Source of the DNA: CAIQPV01 sp964480365
Lineage (GTDB): Bacteria > Pseudomonadota > Gammaproteobacteria > Burkholderiales > Gallionellaceae
Assembly: GCA_964480365.1 (NCBI GenBank)
Contig: CAYZPM010000018.1
Coordinates: 1 to 64,000 of the forward strand
Length of the DNA stretch: 64,000 nucleotides
Direction of reading: 5' to 3'
In this document: positions 8,027 to 16,880 of the stretch, piece after piece
How positions within the stretch are numbered: the first letter of the stretch is position 1
Layout: each line of letters starts with the position of its first letter
Program-made: the position numbers and the translations under genes
Notes under the pieces: model-generated
Told to the model about the DNA's origin: nothing
Databases searched by the model: none
The model's input: the letters and a program-made list of their open reading frames with translations, nothing else

Positions 8027-9574
8027 ATGACTCAGCAAATCAAAGATCAAGAACAGAACGGCTTATTGCGCAGAATCCCTGACTTATTTTCAGTAGTTTT
8101 TTGTTGCCTGCTGACCGCAATTATGATGACAGGATGCGGAGACTTGAACTCAACGGCCCCCGCCTCCGCATCCAGTCGTGTTATCTTGGGAAATACCCTA
8201 AATGCTCCACTGAGTGCGAGCAGTGAACCAGCCATCGCCAAAAAACTCAGCAACCTGCGCCAACTTGCAGCGACAAATGGGTCAGTGCGGCTCATCGTTG
8301 GGGTGCGCGTCGCCTTCGCCCCGGAAGGAATGATGTCTGCCACCAACGCAGCACTGCAACGCGATCAAATCGCTGCTGCGCAGTCTGCGGTGCTGAACCA
8401 GATTGTAACGCTCAAGCAGAAACGGGCAACAACCAAGCTCTTTGCAAACATTCCTTTCATGGCAATTGAGGTCAACCCATCCGAACTGGAAGCATTGGTC
8501 AGCCTGACCGAAGTCACCTCCATCGAAGAAGATCGGCTTGCTGTACACTTCGATGCCCAAAGCGATTCCGTAATGGGGGCTACGACCGCTTGGAGTAGCG
8601 GTTACAGCGGTGCCGGGCAGACTATCGCCATTCTGGATTCAGGCGTGGACAAGACTCACCCCTTTCTGACGGGCAAGGTGGTTTCCGAAGCCTGTTATTC
8701 GTCCAATAATGCCGCCGATGGCGCCACCTCGGTCTGTCCGGGAGGCGTGACGCAATCTACGGCAGCCGGTTCCGCCATGCCCTACGCAGGAACTTGTCCA
8801 GCGGGAGCGTGCGACCACGGCACCGTTGTGGCAGGCATTGCAGCGGGAAATAACGGCACCTTTTACGGCGTAGCCAAAGATGCCTCGCTGATTGCCATCC
8901 AGGTATTCTCCCGGTTCGACAGCGTTACCAGTTGCGGCTCGGCCACGCCCTGTGCTCTGACCTATACTTCAGACCAGATTCTGGGGTTGCAACAAGCTTA
9001 TGCTCTGCGCAACACCTACCACATTGCCGCTGTCAATATGAGTCTTGGCAGCGGACAGTATTCCAGCCAGAGCGCTTGCGACTCGGCTAATCCATCTATC
9101 AAAGCCGCCATCGACATCCTGCGTTCCGTGAACATTCCTACCATTATTGCATCGGGCAATAATGGTTACTTGAGTAGCATGAGCGCGCCGGGCTGTATCT
9201 CCAGCGCCATCAGCGTTGGTGCGACTTTTGACGTAGCGGGCTACAGCAACAACTGCGCGGGAAATAATCTTGGCATGTCCACTGTGGACGCTATCCTCTG
9301 CGAATCGAATTCTGCGTCCTTCCTGAATCTGCTGGCACCCGGCGCTGAAATTACCTCTTCCATTCCCGGCGGGAGTTATCAGGCTTGGTATGGCACATCA
9401 ATGGCGGCCCCCCAAGTTGCCGGTGCCTGGGCCATCATGAAGCAAAAAAACGCGAGCCTTGCCGTTACCACAGGCCTTAGCGCCCTGAGTTCAACTGGCG
9501 TACCAATTACTGACCCTCGGAATAGCATCGTAAAGCCGAGGATACAAATTAATACCGCCGTCAGCGCCATTTAG
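8027..9574 (+). CDS. Subtilisin-like (S8) serine protease lipoprotein
   Basis: A 515-residue protein with a lipoprotein leader (lipobox MTGC), a propeptide-like region (residues 45-175, including VGVRVAFAPEG), and an S8 catalytic domain with all three motifs: TIAILDSGVDKTHP (Asp), DHGTVVAGIAAG (His) and GTSMAAPQVAG (Ser). Several Cys pairs suggest disulfides outside the cytoplasm. About 70 bp follow the DUF3494 gene, and the same leader is used, so the two are probably co-regulated. The protein is a candidate T2SS substrate by analogy; this is inference. Confidence 0.93.
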   Translation: MTQQIKDQEQNGLLRRIPDLFSVVFCCLLTAIMMTGCGDLNSTAPASASSRVILGNTLNAPLSASSEPAIAKKLSNLRQLAATNGSVRLIVGVRVAFAPEGMMSATNAALQRDQIAAAQSAVLNQIVTLKQKRATTKLFANIPFMAIEVNPSELEALVSLTEVTSIEEDRLAVHFDAQSDSVMGATTAWSSGYSGAGQTIAILDSGVDKTHPFLTGKVVSEACYSSNNAADGATSVCPGGVTQSTAAGSAMPYAGTCPAGACDHGTVVAGIAAGNNGTFYGVAKDASLIAIQVFSRFDSVTSCGSATPCALTYTSDQILGLQQAYALRNTYHIAAVNMSLGSGQYSSQSACDSANPSIKAAIDILRSVNIPTIIASGNNGYLSSMSAPGCISSAISVGATFDVAGYSNNCAGNNLGMSTVDAILCESNSASFLNLLAPGAEITSSIPGGSYQAWYGTSMAAPQVAGAWAIMKQKNASLAVTTGLSALSSTGVPITDPRNSIVKPRIQINTAVSAI

Positions 9575-9621
9575 CAGCCTTATCAGTAGTTACACCAAGA
9601 AACTGCACAAGCTACACATAT

Positions 9622-9763
9622 CGTTCCCACGCATAACCAGCGACTTGGTTGTCGTCTTTGGACGGCCTAGTCAAATGGCTATAACCAATCACTTGCTGCG
9701 GTTTGTGCAGCTTAGTGAGATGGCTAGTAGTCATATCAGTAGCTTCATCAGAGCGTGGGAATG
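9622..9763. repeat. Inverted repeat in the 290-bp gap before hicA
   Basis: CGTTCCCACGC at 9622-9632 is matched by GCGTGGGAATG at 9753-9763 (10 of 11 pair). GTTCCCACGC-type repeats are common REP-like elements. Nothing else coding was recognised between 9575 and 9866. Confidence 0.4.
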
Positions 9764-9866
9764 GCCAATTGGTATTTCCAACCTGATGGCATTGTTATAG
9801 TCACCTTTAAAAAATATGCAACTAAATTTAGTTGCAATACTCAAAACAATTGGGTAGGATTCACGC

Positions 9867-10115
9867 ATGGGAAAACACGAAAAGCTGCTGGCGAGGCTCA
9901 AAAGCCGCCCGAAGAACTTTACCTTTCAGGAGGTCACCGCCCTATTGGCCGGGTTCGGTTATGTACTCAACCAGAAAGGCAGCGGATCACGGGTTAGGTT
10001 CGAGCATGAGTATTGCGCGCCGGTATTCATGCATAGGCCGCACCCATCGCCAGTGCTGAAACCTTATCTGATTGACCAAGTGCTGGATATATTGAGACAG
10101 GAGGGTTTGCTATGA
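9867..10115 (+). CDS. hicA: HicA-family mRNA interferase toxin
   Basis: An 82-residue protein with the double-stranded-RNA-binding-like HicA fold: FTFQEVTALLAGFGYVLNQKGSGS followed by the MHRPHPSPVLKPYLIDQVLDIL end. The conserved His of family active sites appears as HRPHP. It is longer at the C-terminus than minimal HicA. HicA cleaves mRNA unless bound by HicB. The stop overlaps the start of the next gene by four bases (ATGA), the usual hicAB arrangement. Confidence 0.88.
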   Translation: MGKHEKLLARLKSRPKNFTFQEVTALLAGFGYVLNQKGSGSRVRFEHEYCAPVFMHRPHPSPVLKPYLIDQVLDILRQEGLL

Positions 10116-10453
10116 AAAACACGTTGGAACACAAGGGCTACACCGGGTCAGTCGAGTACAGCGACGAAGATGGTATTTTTTTCGGCAAGGTGCAGTTTAT
10201 ACGCGCCCTGATTAGCTACGAAGGCAGCAACGCCGAAGAGTTGCGCAAGGATTTCCACGATGGTGTGGATGATTATCTGGCGATGTGCAAAGAAAAAAAT
10301 ATCACGCCGGAGCAGCCATTCAAGGGGTCATTCAACGTGCGGGTTGGCCGTGATCTACACCGTCAGATTGCGCTCGAAGCGGCGCGGCGTGGTGTGAGTT
10401 TGAATAGTCTGATTGTTGCTGCCCTGAAGAAAGAGACACAGCACGCGGCATAG
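10112..10453 (+). CDS. hicB: HicB-family antitoxin
   Basis: A 113-residue protein: the N-terminal degraded RNase H-like HicB domain (YTGSVEYSDEDGIFFGKV, EGSNAEELRKDFHDGVDDYL) and a C-terminal ribbon-helix-helix (SFNVRVGRDLHRQIALEAARRGVSLNSLI) for operator binding. It neutralises HicA and represses the operon. Translationally coupled to hicA by a four-base overlap. Confidence 0.92.
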   Translation: MKNTLEHKGYTGSVEYSDEDGIFFGKVQFIRALISYEGSNAEELRKDFHDGVDDYLAMCKEKNITPEQPFKGSFNVRVGRDLHRQIALEAARRGVSLNSLIVAALKKETQHAA

Positions 10454-10525
10454 GTGGATTTTCTTTTACAATTCCGCAAGCACACGTTATTCCAAGCGGG
10501 TTACAAGGCAGAGGATTATCATTGA
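10454..10525 (+). pseudogene. Remnant of a higB toxin gene (internal deletion)
   Basis: Reading from GTG 10454 gives a 23-residue frame that contains FRKHTLFQAGYKA, similar to the SFRHKGLxxLFxxGxKAG start of HigB toxins, and ends in EDYH, the usual HigB C-terminus. Its TGA overlaps the higA ATG (TGATG), as in intact higBA operons. About 70 residues of the toxin core are missing. Assignment rests on short matches. Confidence 0.45.
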
Positions 10526-10842
10526 TGAAGACCCTGCGAGACCCCAAACGCCGCCCGACGCACCCAGGTGCCATCCTGCGTGAGGACGTTCTACCTGCAC
10601 TTGAAATAACACAGACCGAGTTTGCGCAGAGGATCGGTGTATCGCGCCTTTCGGTATCCGAGTTGCTTCACGAAAAGCGCGGTATGACTCCAGAGATGGT
10701 GGCACGCGTTGCCAAGCTGCTCAACACCACGCCGGAAAGCTGGCTGCGCATGCAACAGGCCGTAGACCTATGGGAAGTCGAGCAACAACCAGAGAAGCAG
10801 GCAAACATCAAACCGATCAAAGCTGAACTGATGGCCGCATAG
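10525..10842 (+). CDS. higA: HigA-family antitoxin (HTH_3), orphaned
   Basis: A 105-residue protein beginning MKTLRDPKRRPTHPGAILRE, with the typical HigA HPG motif and an XRE-type helix-turn-helix (ITQTEFAQRIGVSRLSVSELLHEKRGMTPEMVARVAKLL). The intact toxin gene normally lies directly upstream; here only a remnant is seen. The frame also opens from a TTG at 10522, but ATG 10525 is the natural start. Confidence 0.9.
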   Translation: MKTLRDPKRRPTHPGAILREDVLPALEITQTEFAQRIGVSRLSVSELLHEKRGMTPEMVARVAKLLNTTPESWLRMQQAVDLWEVEQQPEKQANIKPIKAELMAA

Positions 10843-10944
10843 AACTCTCCCCTCCCCCATGCGGATCATGGGAAAAGCGGCGGGCAAGGTGATTGAAACT
10901 TTATAGGATCTGGCAGCGCAAGGAGCAATTGGGGAAGTTCATAT

Positions 10945-10974
10945 GAAAAAAGGCCGTCTTGCGACGGCCTTTTA
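10945..10974 (-). terminator. Intrinsic terminator of repeat-lipoprotein unit 1
   Basis: The stem AGGCCGTC / GACGGCCT with a short TTGC-type loop is flanked by an A-run on one side and T-run on the other, so it can work in both directions: it ends the minus-strand gene at 11021 and may also stop plus-strand reading from higA. Near-identical copies end the other three units. Confidence 0.85.
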
Positions 10975-11020
10975 TTTACTGCTTTACCTCTTAAACTACC
11001 TGCCTTATGGAGCAACCGTA

Positions 11021-13117
11021 TTACGGGTAAGTATGGCTGAGACCATCAGTGTAGGTAAGGGTAAGCGGAGACGTACCCGATGCAGTCACTGTGATATTGC
11101 CATTTCCAGTGTTGGTAACTGTTACCTGAGCAGTGTCAGTGCTGGTAACCGTCATTACACCATTGCCGGTATTGGTTGCGGTAAGCCCGGCGCCATTATT
11201 GACGACGTTGACCGTTCCCGTTCCGGTTTCAGTAGCGATAACCGCTGCACCATTATTGGTTACATTGATGCGTGCGGCGTTAGTGCTGTCGGTAATCGTT
11301 GTGGTTACACCCGTTGTATTGCTGCCAGTAACTGAAGTATTGGTTGCGTTACTGCCACCGAGGGCGGTACCGAGGCCAACTCCAGTCCCTGCTGCCGGGT
11401 ATGTAAATGCATCATCACCGGTGTGATTGAGGGTGATCGGAGCAGAACCTGACGCAGTCACATTGACAGCACCGTTTCCAGTGTTGGTCACTGTCACAGC
11501 AGCAGTCGCCGTACTGTTGATCGTCATCGCACCATTGCCATTGTTGGTCGCCGTAACTCCTGCACCCGTATTGGAAACGGTGATCGATCCCGTTCCGGTT
11601 TCAGTAGCCGTATCAAACCCCGAACCATTGTTGGCCACATTGATTGTTGCGATGCCGGTAGGGTCGTTAATCGCTGCGGATACAGCGCCTGCATTGCTAC
11701 CCGTCACCGTAACATTGGCATCATTGGTGGCAGCGCCGAGGCTGGTGCCGAGGCCTGGGGCCGGGGCTCCGTTAGTTATACCGTTAGTACAAACTCCAAC
11801 ACCAGTAGCAACACTTAAGATGACATTGTAGTTAAGACCATCGGTGAAGTTACAGGCAATAGCGCCCGAACCACTCGAAGTCACTGTGATATTGCCATTT
11901 CCCGTGTTAGTCACTGCCACAGAAGCGGTGTCCGTGTTGTTAATCGTCATCACGCCACTGCCCGTGTTGTTTGCAGCCACAACCCCACCAGGAGGAGAAA
12001 CGTCAATGTTAATCGCACCCGCTCCGTTTTGAATCGCTGCAACATGGCCGCTACCATTATTGACTACGTCGATGGAGCCTCCGCCAATTAGCGCCGGAGC
12101 CACATCGCCCGCATCGGTACCGGATACTGTGATGTTGGTGTTGGCACTAATGGAACCCAGGCTGCTGCTGGCGTTGACGCCGCCTGTGATTGTTATTTGT
12201 GCTGGATATGTGACGTTACCATCACCATTGAAAGTGAGGGCAAGCGGAGTCGTTCCCGTTGCTGTCACTGTGGTATTGCCATTCCCCGTTCTCGTTACTG
12301 CAACAGAACCCGTATCCGAGTTGGTAATCGTCATTGCACCCGTGCCAGTGTTGTTCCCAGCCAGCACGCCACCATTATTGGTAATGGTGAGCGCTCCGAG
12401 TCCAGTTTGAGTAGCTGCAACATGGGCGCCATTATTGGTCACTGTGATGGTGCCGCCACCTGTTATCACTGAGGCCACATTGGCCGCAGCAGAGCCAGTC
12501 ACGGTAACGCCGGGTATGGTGCTAACTCCAAGGCTGGAGCCGAGGCCTGCATCAGGACTAGCAGCCAAAGCCAATGGGTAAGTGTGGTTAAGACCATCGG
12601 TGTAGGTGAGAGTGAGCACCGCATCAGCCGGAACTGCATTCACTGTAATATTGCCATTCCCAGTGTTGGTAACTGTCACAGCACCCGCAGTGTCCGTGCT
12701 GTTAATCGTCATCAAACCACTGCCAGTGTTAGTTGCGGCAAGCACAAGACCATCGTTCTCAATCGATAGCGTTCCTGTTCCCATTTGAGTAGCTGCAACG
12801 TGAGCGTTGCCATTATTGACCACGTTGATGAAACCGCCGCCAGTCAACACTGGGGACACTTTTTTCGGAAAGAGACCGGACACCGTAACGCTTGGTGTTG
12901 CAGGCACTATCGAATAGGTTGCGGCAGCTCCAACACCGCTCGCAGGACCGGACAACGCAAGGTTGACGGGATTGCTTGATGCAGCGGCGGCGACTCCCGC
13001 AGCAGGACCTGCGGCTGGCGATGAACCTCCACCACCTCCGCAACCGGCCATAATGGCGGTCATCAGTATGGTCATCGACCACACCATGGGTTTATTAATA
13101 CTTTCAAATTTGTTCAT
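11021..13117 (-). CDS. Repeat lipoprotein A: five about 110-residue Thr/Asn/Gly-rich modules
   Basis: A 698-residue protein. Residues 1-25 are a lipoprotein leader (lipobox IMAGC, then GGGGG), followed by a short Pro/Ala/Ser linker and five modules of about 110-125 residues. Each module starts near a VTVSG/VTVTG strand, continues with GGGxINVVNNG, HVAATQxGTGxLSI, VLAATNTGSGxMTI, STDTAxVTVTNTGNGNITV and closes with LTYTDGLxHTYP or LTFNGDGNVTYP. The roughly 10-residue sub-period of beta-strand plus Asn/Gly turn suggests a beta-solenoid. It matches no family I know. The protein ends exactly at a HTYP module end. A GGAGAACC ribosome site precedes ATG 13117. Surface exposure and export by the neighbouring T2SS are inferred. 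Confidence 0.75.
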   Translation of the reverse strand: MNKFESINKPMVWSMTILMTAIMAGCGGGGGSSPAAGPAAGVAAAASSNPVNLALSGPASGVGAAATYSIVPATPSVTVSGLFPKKVSPVLTGGGFINVVNNGNAHVAATQMGTGTLSIENDGLVLAATNTGSGLMTINSTDTAGAVTVTNTGNGNITVNAVPADAVLTLTYTDGLNHTYPLALAASPDAGLGSSLGVSTIPGVTVTGSAAANVASVITGGGTITVTNNGAHVAATQTGLGALTITNNGGVLAGNNTGTGAMTITNSDTGSVAVTRTGNGNTTVTATGTTPLALTFNGDGNVTYPAQITITGGVNASSSLGSISANTNITVSGTDAGDVAPALIGGGSIDVVNNGSGHVAAIQNGAGAINIDVSPPGGVVAANNTGSGVMTINNTDTASVAVTNTGNGNITVTSSGSGAIACNFTDGLNYNVILSVATGVGVCTNGITNGAPAPGLGTSLGAATNDANVTVTGSNAGAVSAAINDPTGIATINVANNGSGFDTATETGTGSITVSNTGAGVTATNNGNGAMTINSTATAAVTVTNTGNGAVNVTASGSAPITLNHTGDDAFTYPAAGTGVGLGTALGGSNATNTSVTGSNTTGVTTTITDSTNAARINVTNNGAAVIATETGTGTVNVVNNGAGLTATNTGNGVMTVTSTDTAQVTVTNTGNGNITVTASGTSPLTLTYTDGLSHTYP

Positions 13118-13281
13118 TTTTGGTTCTCCTAATATTTAAGAAAAAATCACTGTTACTTACCTTGGTGTGCTATGTCATATTCGCTGTTGATCTACTTGGC
13201 GAATATTGCGAGCCTCCGTTTGACCTGTTCCAATTCCAAATCAGATCAACCGGAACCAAGGCAATTTTTCACACCGATTGC

Positions 13282-13323
13282 ACTATCCTGTTTCCGTCCA
13301 TGACATTCCGTGCGTTAACACAC
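13282..13323 (-). promoter_or_regulatory. Promoter of unit 1: Crp/Fnr-like dyad plus -10 box
   Basis: The dyad GTGCG-TTAA-CACAC (13310-13323) is centred 32 bp from a GATAGT -10 hexamer (minus strand, 13282-13287). That is the class II spacing of Crp/Fnr activators. The right arm has one mismatch. It predicts a 5' UTR of about 158 nt. Confidence 0.65.
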
Positions 13324-13391
13324 ATAAAGAAAATTATTTTTTGGAGCAGTAACTGTAATTGCGATAGCCATAAATGAGCGAAGCCCACATG

Positions 13392-13419
13392 AAAAAAGGC
13401 CGTCTTGCGACGGCCTTTT
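13392..13419 (-). terminator. Intrinsic terminator of repeat-lipoprotein unit 2
   Basis: Same GGCCGTC-TTGC-GACGGCC hairpin with A- and T-runs as at the end of unit 1. It lies just past the stop codon at 13464. Confidence 0.85.
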
Positions 13420-13463
13420 ATTTACTGCTTTACTTCTTTTAGAGCTAATGCCGCAACCCGCTG

Positions 13464-15188
13464 TTATGGGTATGTAAAGTTAGCATTACCGGTGTGAGAG
13501 AGGGTGATCGGATTAGAACCAGCAGCAGTCACAGTCACCGTACCGTTTCCAGAGTTGGTCACTGTCACATCAGCAGTCGCGGTGCTGTTAATCGTCATCA
13601 CACCATTGCCATTATTGGTCGCAGTAACACCTGCACCCGTATTGACAATAGTGACCGTTCCCGTTCCAGTTTCAGTAGCCGAATCAAACCCCGAACCGTT
13701 ATTAGTCACATTAACTTTTCCGACGCCGGTAAGATCGTTAATCGTTGCGGCTACAGCGCCCGAATTGCTACCCGACACGGTAATATTGGGGTTAGGGACA
13801 ACGGCACCGAGGCCTCCGTTGAGGACGCCTGAGGAAGCGACATTGCAAGTGTGGTCAAGACCATCGGTGTAGGTACAGGTGATAGCAACAGCACCCGTTC
13901 CATTCACCAGGATATGATTGACACCCACGCCAATACCGGTGTTGCTAACTGTCACAGCAGCAGACGCCGTGTTGGTAACAGTTACTATGCCACTGCCAAT
14001 GTTGGTTGCTGTAAGACCGCCAGTACCATTATCTGTAATGGTGATCGTTCCCGCTCCGGTTTGAGTAGCGGTAAGCGTGCCAGTGTCAGCATTGACAATG
14101 TTGATCGCTCCCGCTCCGGTTTCACCAACTACAACCGCCGCACCATTGTTGGCTACGTCGATAGAGCCAGCGCCAGTTAGCGTTGGAGATACACCCGTTG
14201 GATTGGTACCCGACACGGTAATGTTGGCGCTAGCGCCGAGACTACTACCGAATGTGGCTCCTCCAATTGCTGGGTAAGTGACGTTACCATCACCATTGAA
14301 GGTGAGGGCAAGCGGAGTCGTTCCACCCGCAACCACTGTGGTATTGCCATTCCCAGTCCTCGTTACTGCCACAGACCCCGTATCCGTGCTGGTAATCGTC
14401 ATGGTACCCGTGCCAGAGTTGGTTCCAGCCAACGCACCACCATTGTTGGTAATGGTGAGGGTTCCGGTTCCAGTTTGTGAAGCAGCAACATGTGAGACGC
14501 TATTCTGGGTCACGTTGATGAAGCCACCACCTGTTAACACGGAGGACACATTAGGCAGCGTACCAGTACCAGACACGGTAATGTTGGGATTGGGAGTAGC
14601 AGTGCCGAGGCTGGAGCCGAGGCCTGCAAGGGGAGTGACAGCTAAAGCCAATGGGTAAGTGTGAGAAAGACCATCGGTGTAGGTGAGAGTGAGTGTTGCA
14701 TCAGCCGGAGCTGCATTCACTGTGATATTGCCATTTCCAGTGTTGCTAACTGTCACAGCACCAGCAGTGTCCGTGCTGTTAATCGTCATCAAACCACTGC
14801 CGGTGTTGGTTGCCGCCAACACGCCACCCGTGTTAACAATCGATACCGCTCCTGTTCCGGTTTGAGTCGCTGCAACATGGGCGCTAGCGGGGCTATTATT
14901 GACCACGTCGACAGAGCCGCCACCAGTTACTGTTGGGGACACATTGCTCGCAGCACTACCAGATGTCGTAGCGTTGGGCGTTATATCTCCCATCGAATAT
15001 ACCCCTGGAGCTCCGGTGGATACCGCTTGGTTTCCGCTGATAACTGCTGCAGCAGCTCCTGCCGCTGCAGCTGGAGCTGCTGCGGCAGGTGATGAGCTTC
15101 CTCCACCTCCGCAACCGGCCATAATAGCGGTCATCAGTATGGTCATCGACCACACCATGGGTTTATTAATACTTTCAAATTTGTTCAT
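13464..15188 (-). CDS. Repeat lipoprotein B: four modules
   Basis: A 574-residue paralogue of the 11021 product. The leader MNKFESINKPMVWSMTILMT with lipobox IMAGC is residue-for-residue the same over the signal region. A Pro/Ala/Gly linker follows, then four modules, each with the GGGxxxVVNN, TGTGxxTI, ATNTGSG and TVTNTGNGNITV strands and a TYP or CTYTDGL ending; the last module ends NFTYP at the stop codon. The frame extends to 15326 but ATG 15188, after AGGAGAAGC, is the start because the leader begins there. Module 3 is longer and carries an extra solenoid rung. Function unknown; see the 11021 entry for the module layout. Confidence 0.75.
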   Translation of the reverse strand: MNKFESINKPMVWSMTILMTAIMAGCGGGGSSSPAAAAPAAAAGAAAAVISGNQAVSTGAPGVYSMGDITPNATTSGSAASNVSPTVTGGGSVDVVNNSPASAHVAATQTGTGAVSIVNTGGVLAATNTGSGLMTINSTDTAGAVTVSNTGNGNITVNAAPADATLTLTYTDGLSHTYPLALAVTPLAGLGSSLGTATPNPNITVSGTGTLPNVSSVLTGGGFINVTQNSVSHVAASQTGTGTLTITNNGGALAGTNSGTGTMTITSTDTGSVAVTRTGNGNTTVVAGGTTPLALTFNGDGNVTYPAIGGATFGSSLGASANITVSGTNPTGVSPTLTGAGSIDVANNGAAVVVGETGAGAINIVNADTGTLTATQTGAGTITITDNGTGGLTATNIGSGIVTVTNTASAAVTVSNTGIGVGVNHILVNGTGAVAITCTYTDGLDHTCNVASSGVLNGGLGAVVPNPNITVSGSNSGAVAATINDLTGVGKVNVTNNGSGFDSATETGTGTVTIVNTGAGVTATNNGNGVMTINSTATADVTVTNSGNGTVTVTAAGSNPITLSHTGNANFTYP

Positions 15189-15374
15189 TTCGCTTCTCCT
15201 ATATTTGATAAAGAAAAAATGGTGCAATCGATCGACTCCTTGCTGGTACTTTCCCTGGAGTGCTACGTCAGTATTCGCTGTTGACCTGCTTTGCGAATAG
15301 GCGAGCATCCGTTGGGTCAATTCCAATCCAAAATCGAATCAACTGGAACCAAGGCAATTCTTCACACCGATTGC

Positions 15375-15416
15375 ACTATCCTGCTTTCGTCCATGACGTT
15401 CCGTGCGCTGACGCAC
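15375..15416 (-). promoter_or_regulatory. Promoter of unit 2: dyad plus -10 box
   Basis: The dyad GTGCG-CTGA-CGCAC (15403-15416) is centred exactly 32 bp from the GATAGT hexamer (minus strand, 15375-15380). Predicted 5' UTR about 180 nt, much of it shared with unit 3. Confidence 0.7.
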
Positions 15417-15521
15417 ATAAAGAAAATTATTTTTGAGAGTAATTACAGTGATTGCGGTAGGCACAGCATGTAGTGCGGAAATGCACGACTGGATGCCGTT
15501 TGAATTAGGAAAGCCCATATG

Positions 15522-15548
15522 AAAAAGGCCGTCTTGCGACGGCCTTTA
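15522..15548 (-). terminator. Intrinsic terminator of unit 3
   Basis: AAAAAGGCCGTC-TTGC-GACGGCCTTT hairpin, 30 bp past the stop of the DUF3494 gene at 15579. Fourth copy of the family is at 17396. Confidence 0.85.
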
Positions 15549-15578
15549 TTTACTTCCTTACATCCCGTACTGCATGCC

Positions 15579-16490
15579 TTACGGAGCGGTAACCGTGCTG
15601 CTATCAAGAGTGGCCGCAGACTGCGCCAACAGCCTTCCGTTGATCGTTGCGCCCGTCTGTAGTGCGATATTTGTTTGCGCCAATATCACCCCCTGTATAG
15701 TTGCAGTCGTTCCAATGGTCACCACATCGGAAACCTGCCAGAAAACATTCTTGGCCAGTGCTCCACCGGTCAAGTTCACACTTATACCGTTAGCTTGAGT
15801 AAGCATTCCCGTAATCTTGAAGACCCAGACATCGGTTGCGCTACCATTGAGAGTGAGAGTTCCCGGTATGGTCACATTAACAGCACAGGTGTACACGCCA
15901 GCGGGAATGCCGGTGACGGGAAAGCCGCCCCCGCCTGCTAGCGCATCGGTCGTGTCACTCATAATTCCGACCCCTGGACAAGCAGCATATGTTAGCCCAC
16001 CACCTGCTGTTGCCATCCCGGCAGCGGCGGTGTACGCAGTTCCCATGTCGAGTACAGCGGCACCCAAGTCAGCAGAGGTTGTACCCCCCACCATGTCGGA
16101 TGCGTATAATTTTCCGGGTGCGGCCACTTGAGCGGATGTATAGAAGGTATCCGATGGCTCACTTATTAATGACCATCCAGTTAAGTAAGTACGGGCGGCT
16201 GGACTTACTCCAACATTTCCAGTCACTACGGAGGTTGGAACGGTTGAGACACCTGTTTTTGCCAGAATCGCATAATTGGCAGCCGTTCCAAGATTCACGC
16301 AACTTGCTCCCGAGCATGCGCCTCCCGTTGCGCCTGTGGCTGCGCTTGCGCCTGCGCTTGAGCCTGCGGGTGCGGCTGGGCGTACGCTACCGCCACCACT
16401 ACCGCCACCGCCGCAACCGGCCATAATAGCGGTCATCAATATGGTCATCGACCACATCATGGGTTTTTTAATACTTTCAAAGTTGTTCAT
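15579..16490 (-). CDS. DUF3494 (ice-binding-like) lipoprotein with the shared leader
   Basis: A 303-residue protein. The leader MNNFESIKKPMMWSMTILMT with lipobox IMAGC is nearly that of the repeat proteins on both sides, yet the mature part is a full DUF3494 domain: LGTAANYAILAKTGVSTVP, SVVTGNVGVSPAA, IPAGVYTCAVNVTI, DVWVFKITGML, AKNVFWQVS and INGRLLAQSAATL. Family members are beta-solenoids that bind ice or serve in surface adhesion. Two Cys pairs near residues 59-64 and at the PAGVYTC site may form disulfides. Ribosome site AGGAGAAGC. Same promoter block and terminator as its neighbours. Confidence 0.88.
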   Translation of the reverse strand: MNNFESIKKPMMWSMTILMTAIMAGCGGGGSGGGSVRPAAPAGSSAGASAATGATGGACSGASCVNLGTAANYAILAKTGVSTVPTSVVTGNVGVSPAARTYLTGWSLISEPSDTFYTSAQVAAPGKLYASDMVGGTTSADLGAAVLDMGTAYTAAAGMATAGGGLTYAACPGVGIMSDTTDALAGGGGFPVTGIPAGVYTCAVNVTIPGTLTLNGSATDVWVFKITGMLTQANGISVNLTGGALAKNVFWQVSDVVTIGTTATIQGVILAQTNIALQTGATINGRLLAQSAATLDSSTVTAP

Positions 16491-16677
16491 TTTGCTTCTC
16501 CTATATCTGATTAAGAAAAAATCGGTGCAATCGATCGACTCCTTGCTGGTACTTTCCCTGATGTGCTACGTCAGTAATCGCTGTTGACCTGCTTTGCGAA
16601 TAGGCGAGCATCCGTTGGGTCAATTCCAATTCAAAATCGAATCAACTGGAACCAAGGCAATTCTTCACACCAATAAC

Positions 16678-16719
16678 ACTATCCTGCTTTCGTCCATGAC
16701 ATTCCGTGCGTTAGCGCAC
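16678..16719 (-). promoter_or_regulatory. Promoter of unit 3: dyad plus -10 box
   Basis: The dyad GTGCG-TTAG-CGCAC (16706-16719), perfect in both arms, is centred 32 bp from GATAGT (minus strand, 16678-16683). Confidence 0.7.
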
Positions 16720-16814
16720 ATAGAGAAAAATTCTTTTGGAAAGGCCAAGGGAGCAGCATTCGATATGCAATAAGTGGCGGCGCGGATCAGAAACTGATCG
16801 CGATGGCGTGGAAC

Positions 16815-16843
16815 TTGATTGTCATTTTAAAGCACCTTATACT
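16815..16843 (+). promoter_or_regulatory. Sigma-70 promoter of the two-gene small operon
   Basis: TTGATT at 16815-16820, a 17-bp spacer and TATACT at 16838-16843. It faces the genes at 16881 and 17153. Confidence 0.65.
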
Positions 16844-16880
16844 GTACATGTGCTGACCATGCCCATAAAGGAGCCATAAA

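Noticed and set aside
11133..14658. Long plus-strand frames opposite the repeat lipoproteins (Val/Leu/Pro-rich)
   Set aside because: They are antisense to the modules and only echo their base composition; no ribosome sites and no domains.
15180..15480. c-di-GMP riboswitch in the long conserved leader of the lipoprotein genes
   Set aside because: None of the conserved GEMM core blocks could be found; promoter plus UTR duplication explains the conservation.
16838..16860. Possible LexA box (TACTGT...) at the small operon promoter
   Set aside because: Only one half-site is present; the other arm lacks ACAG.
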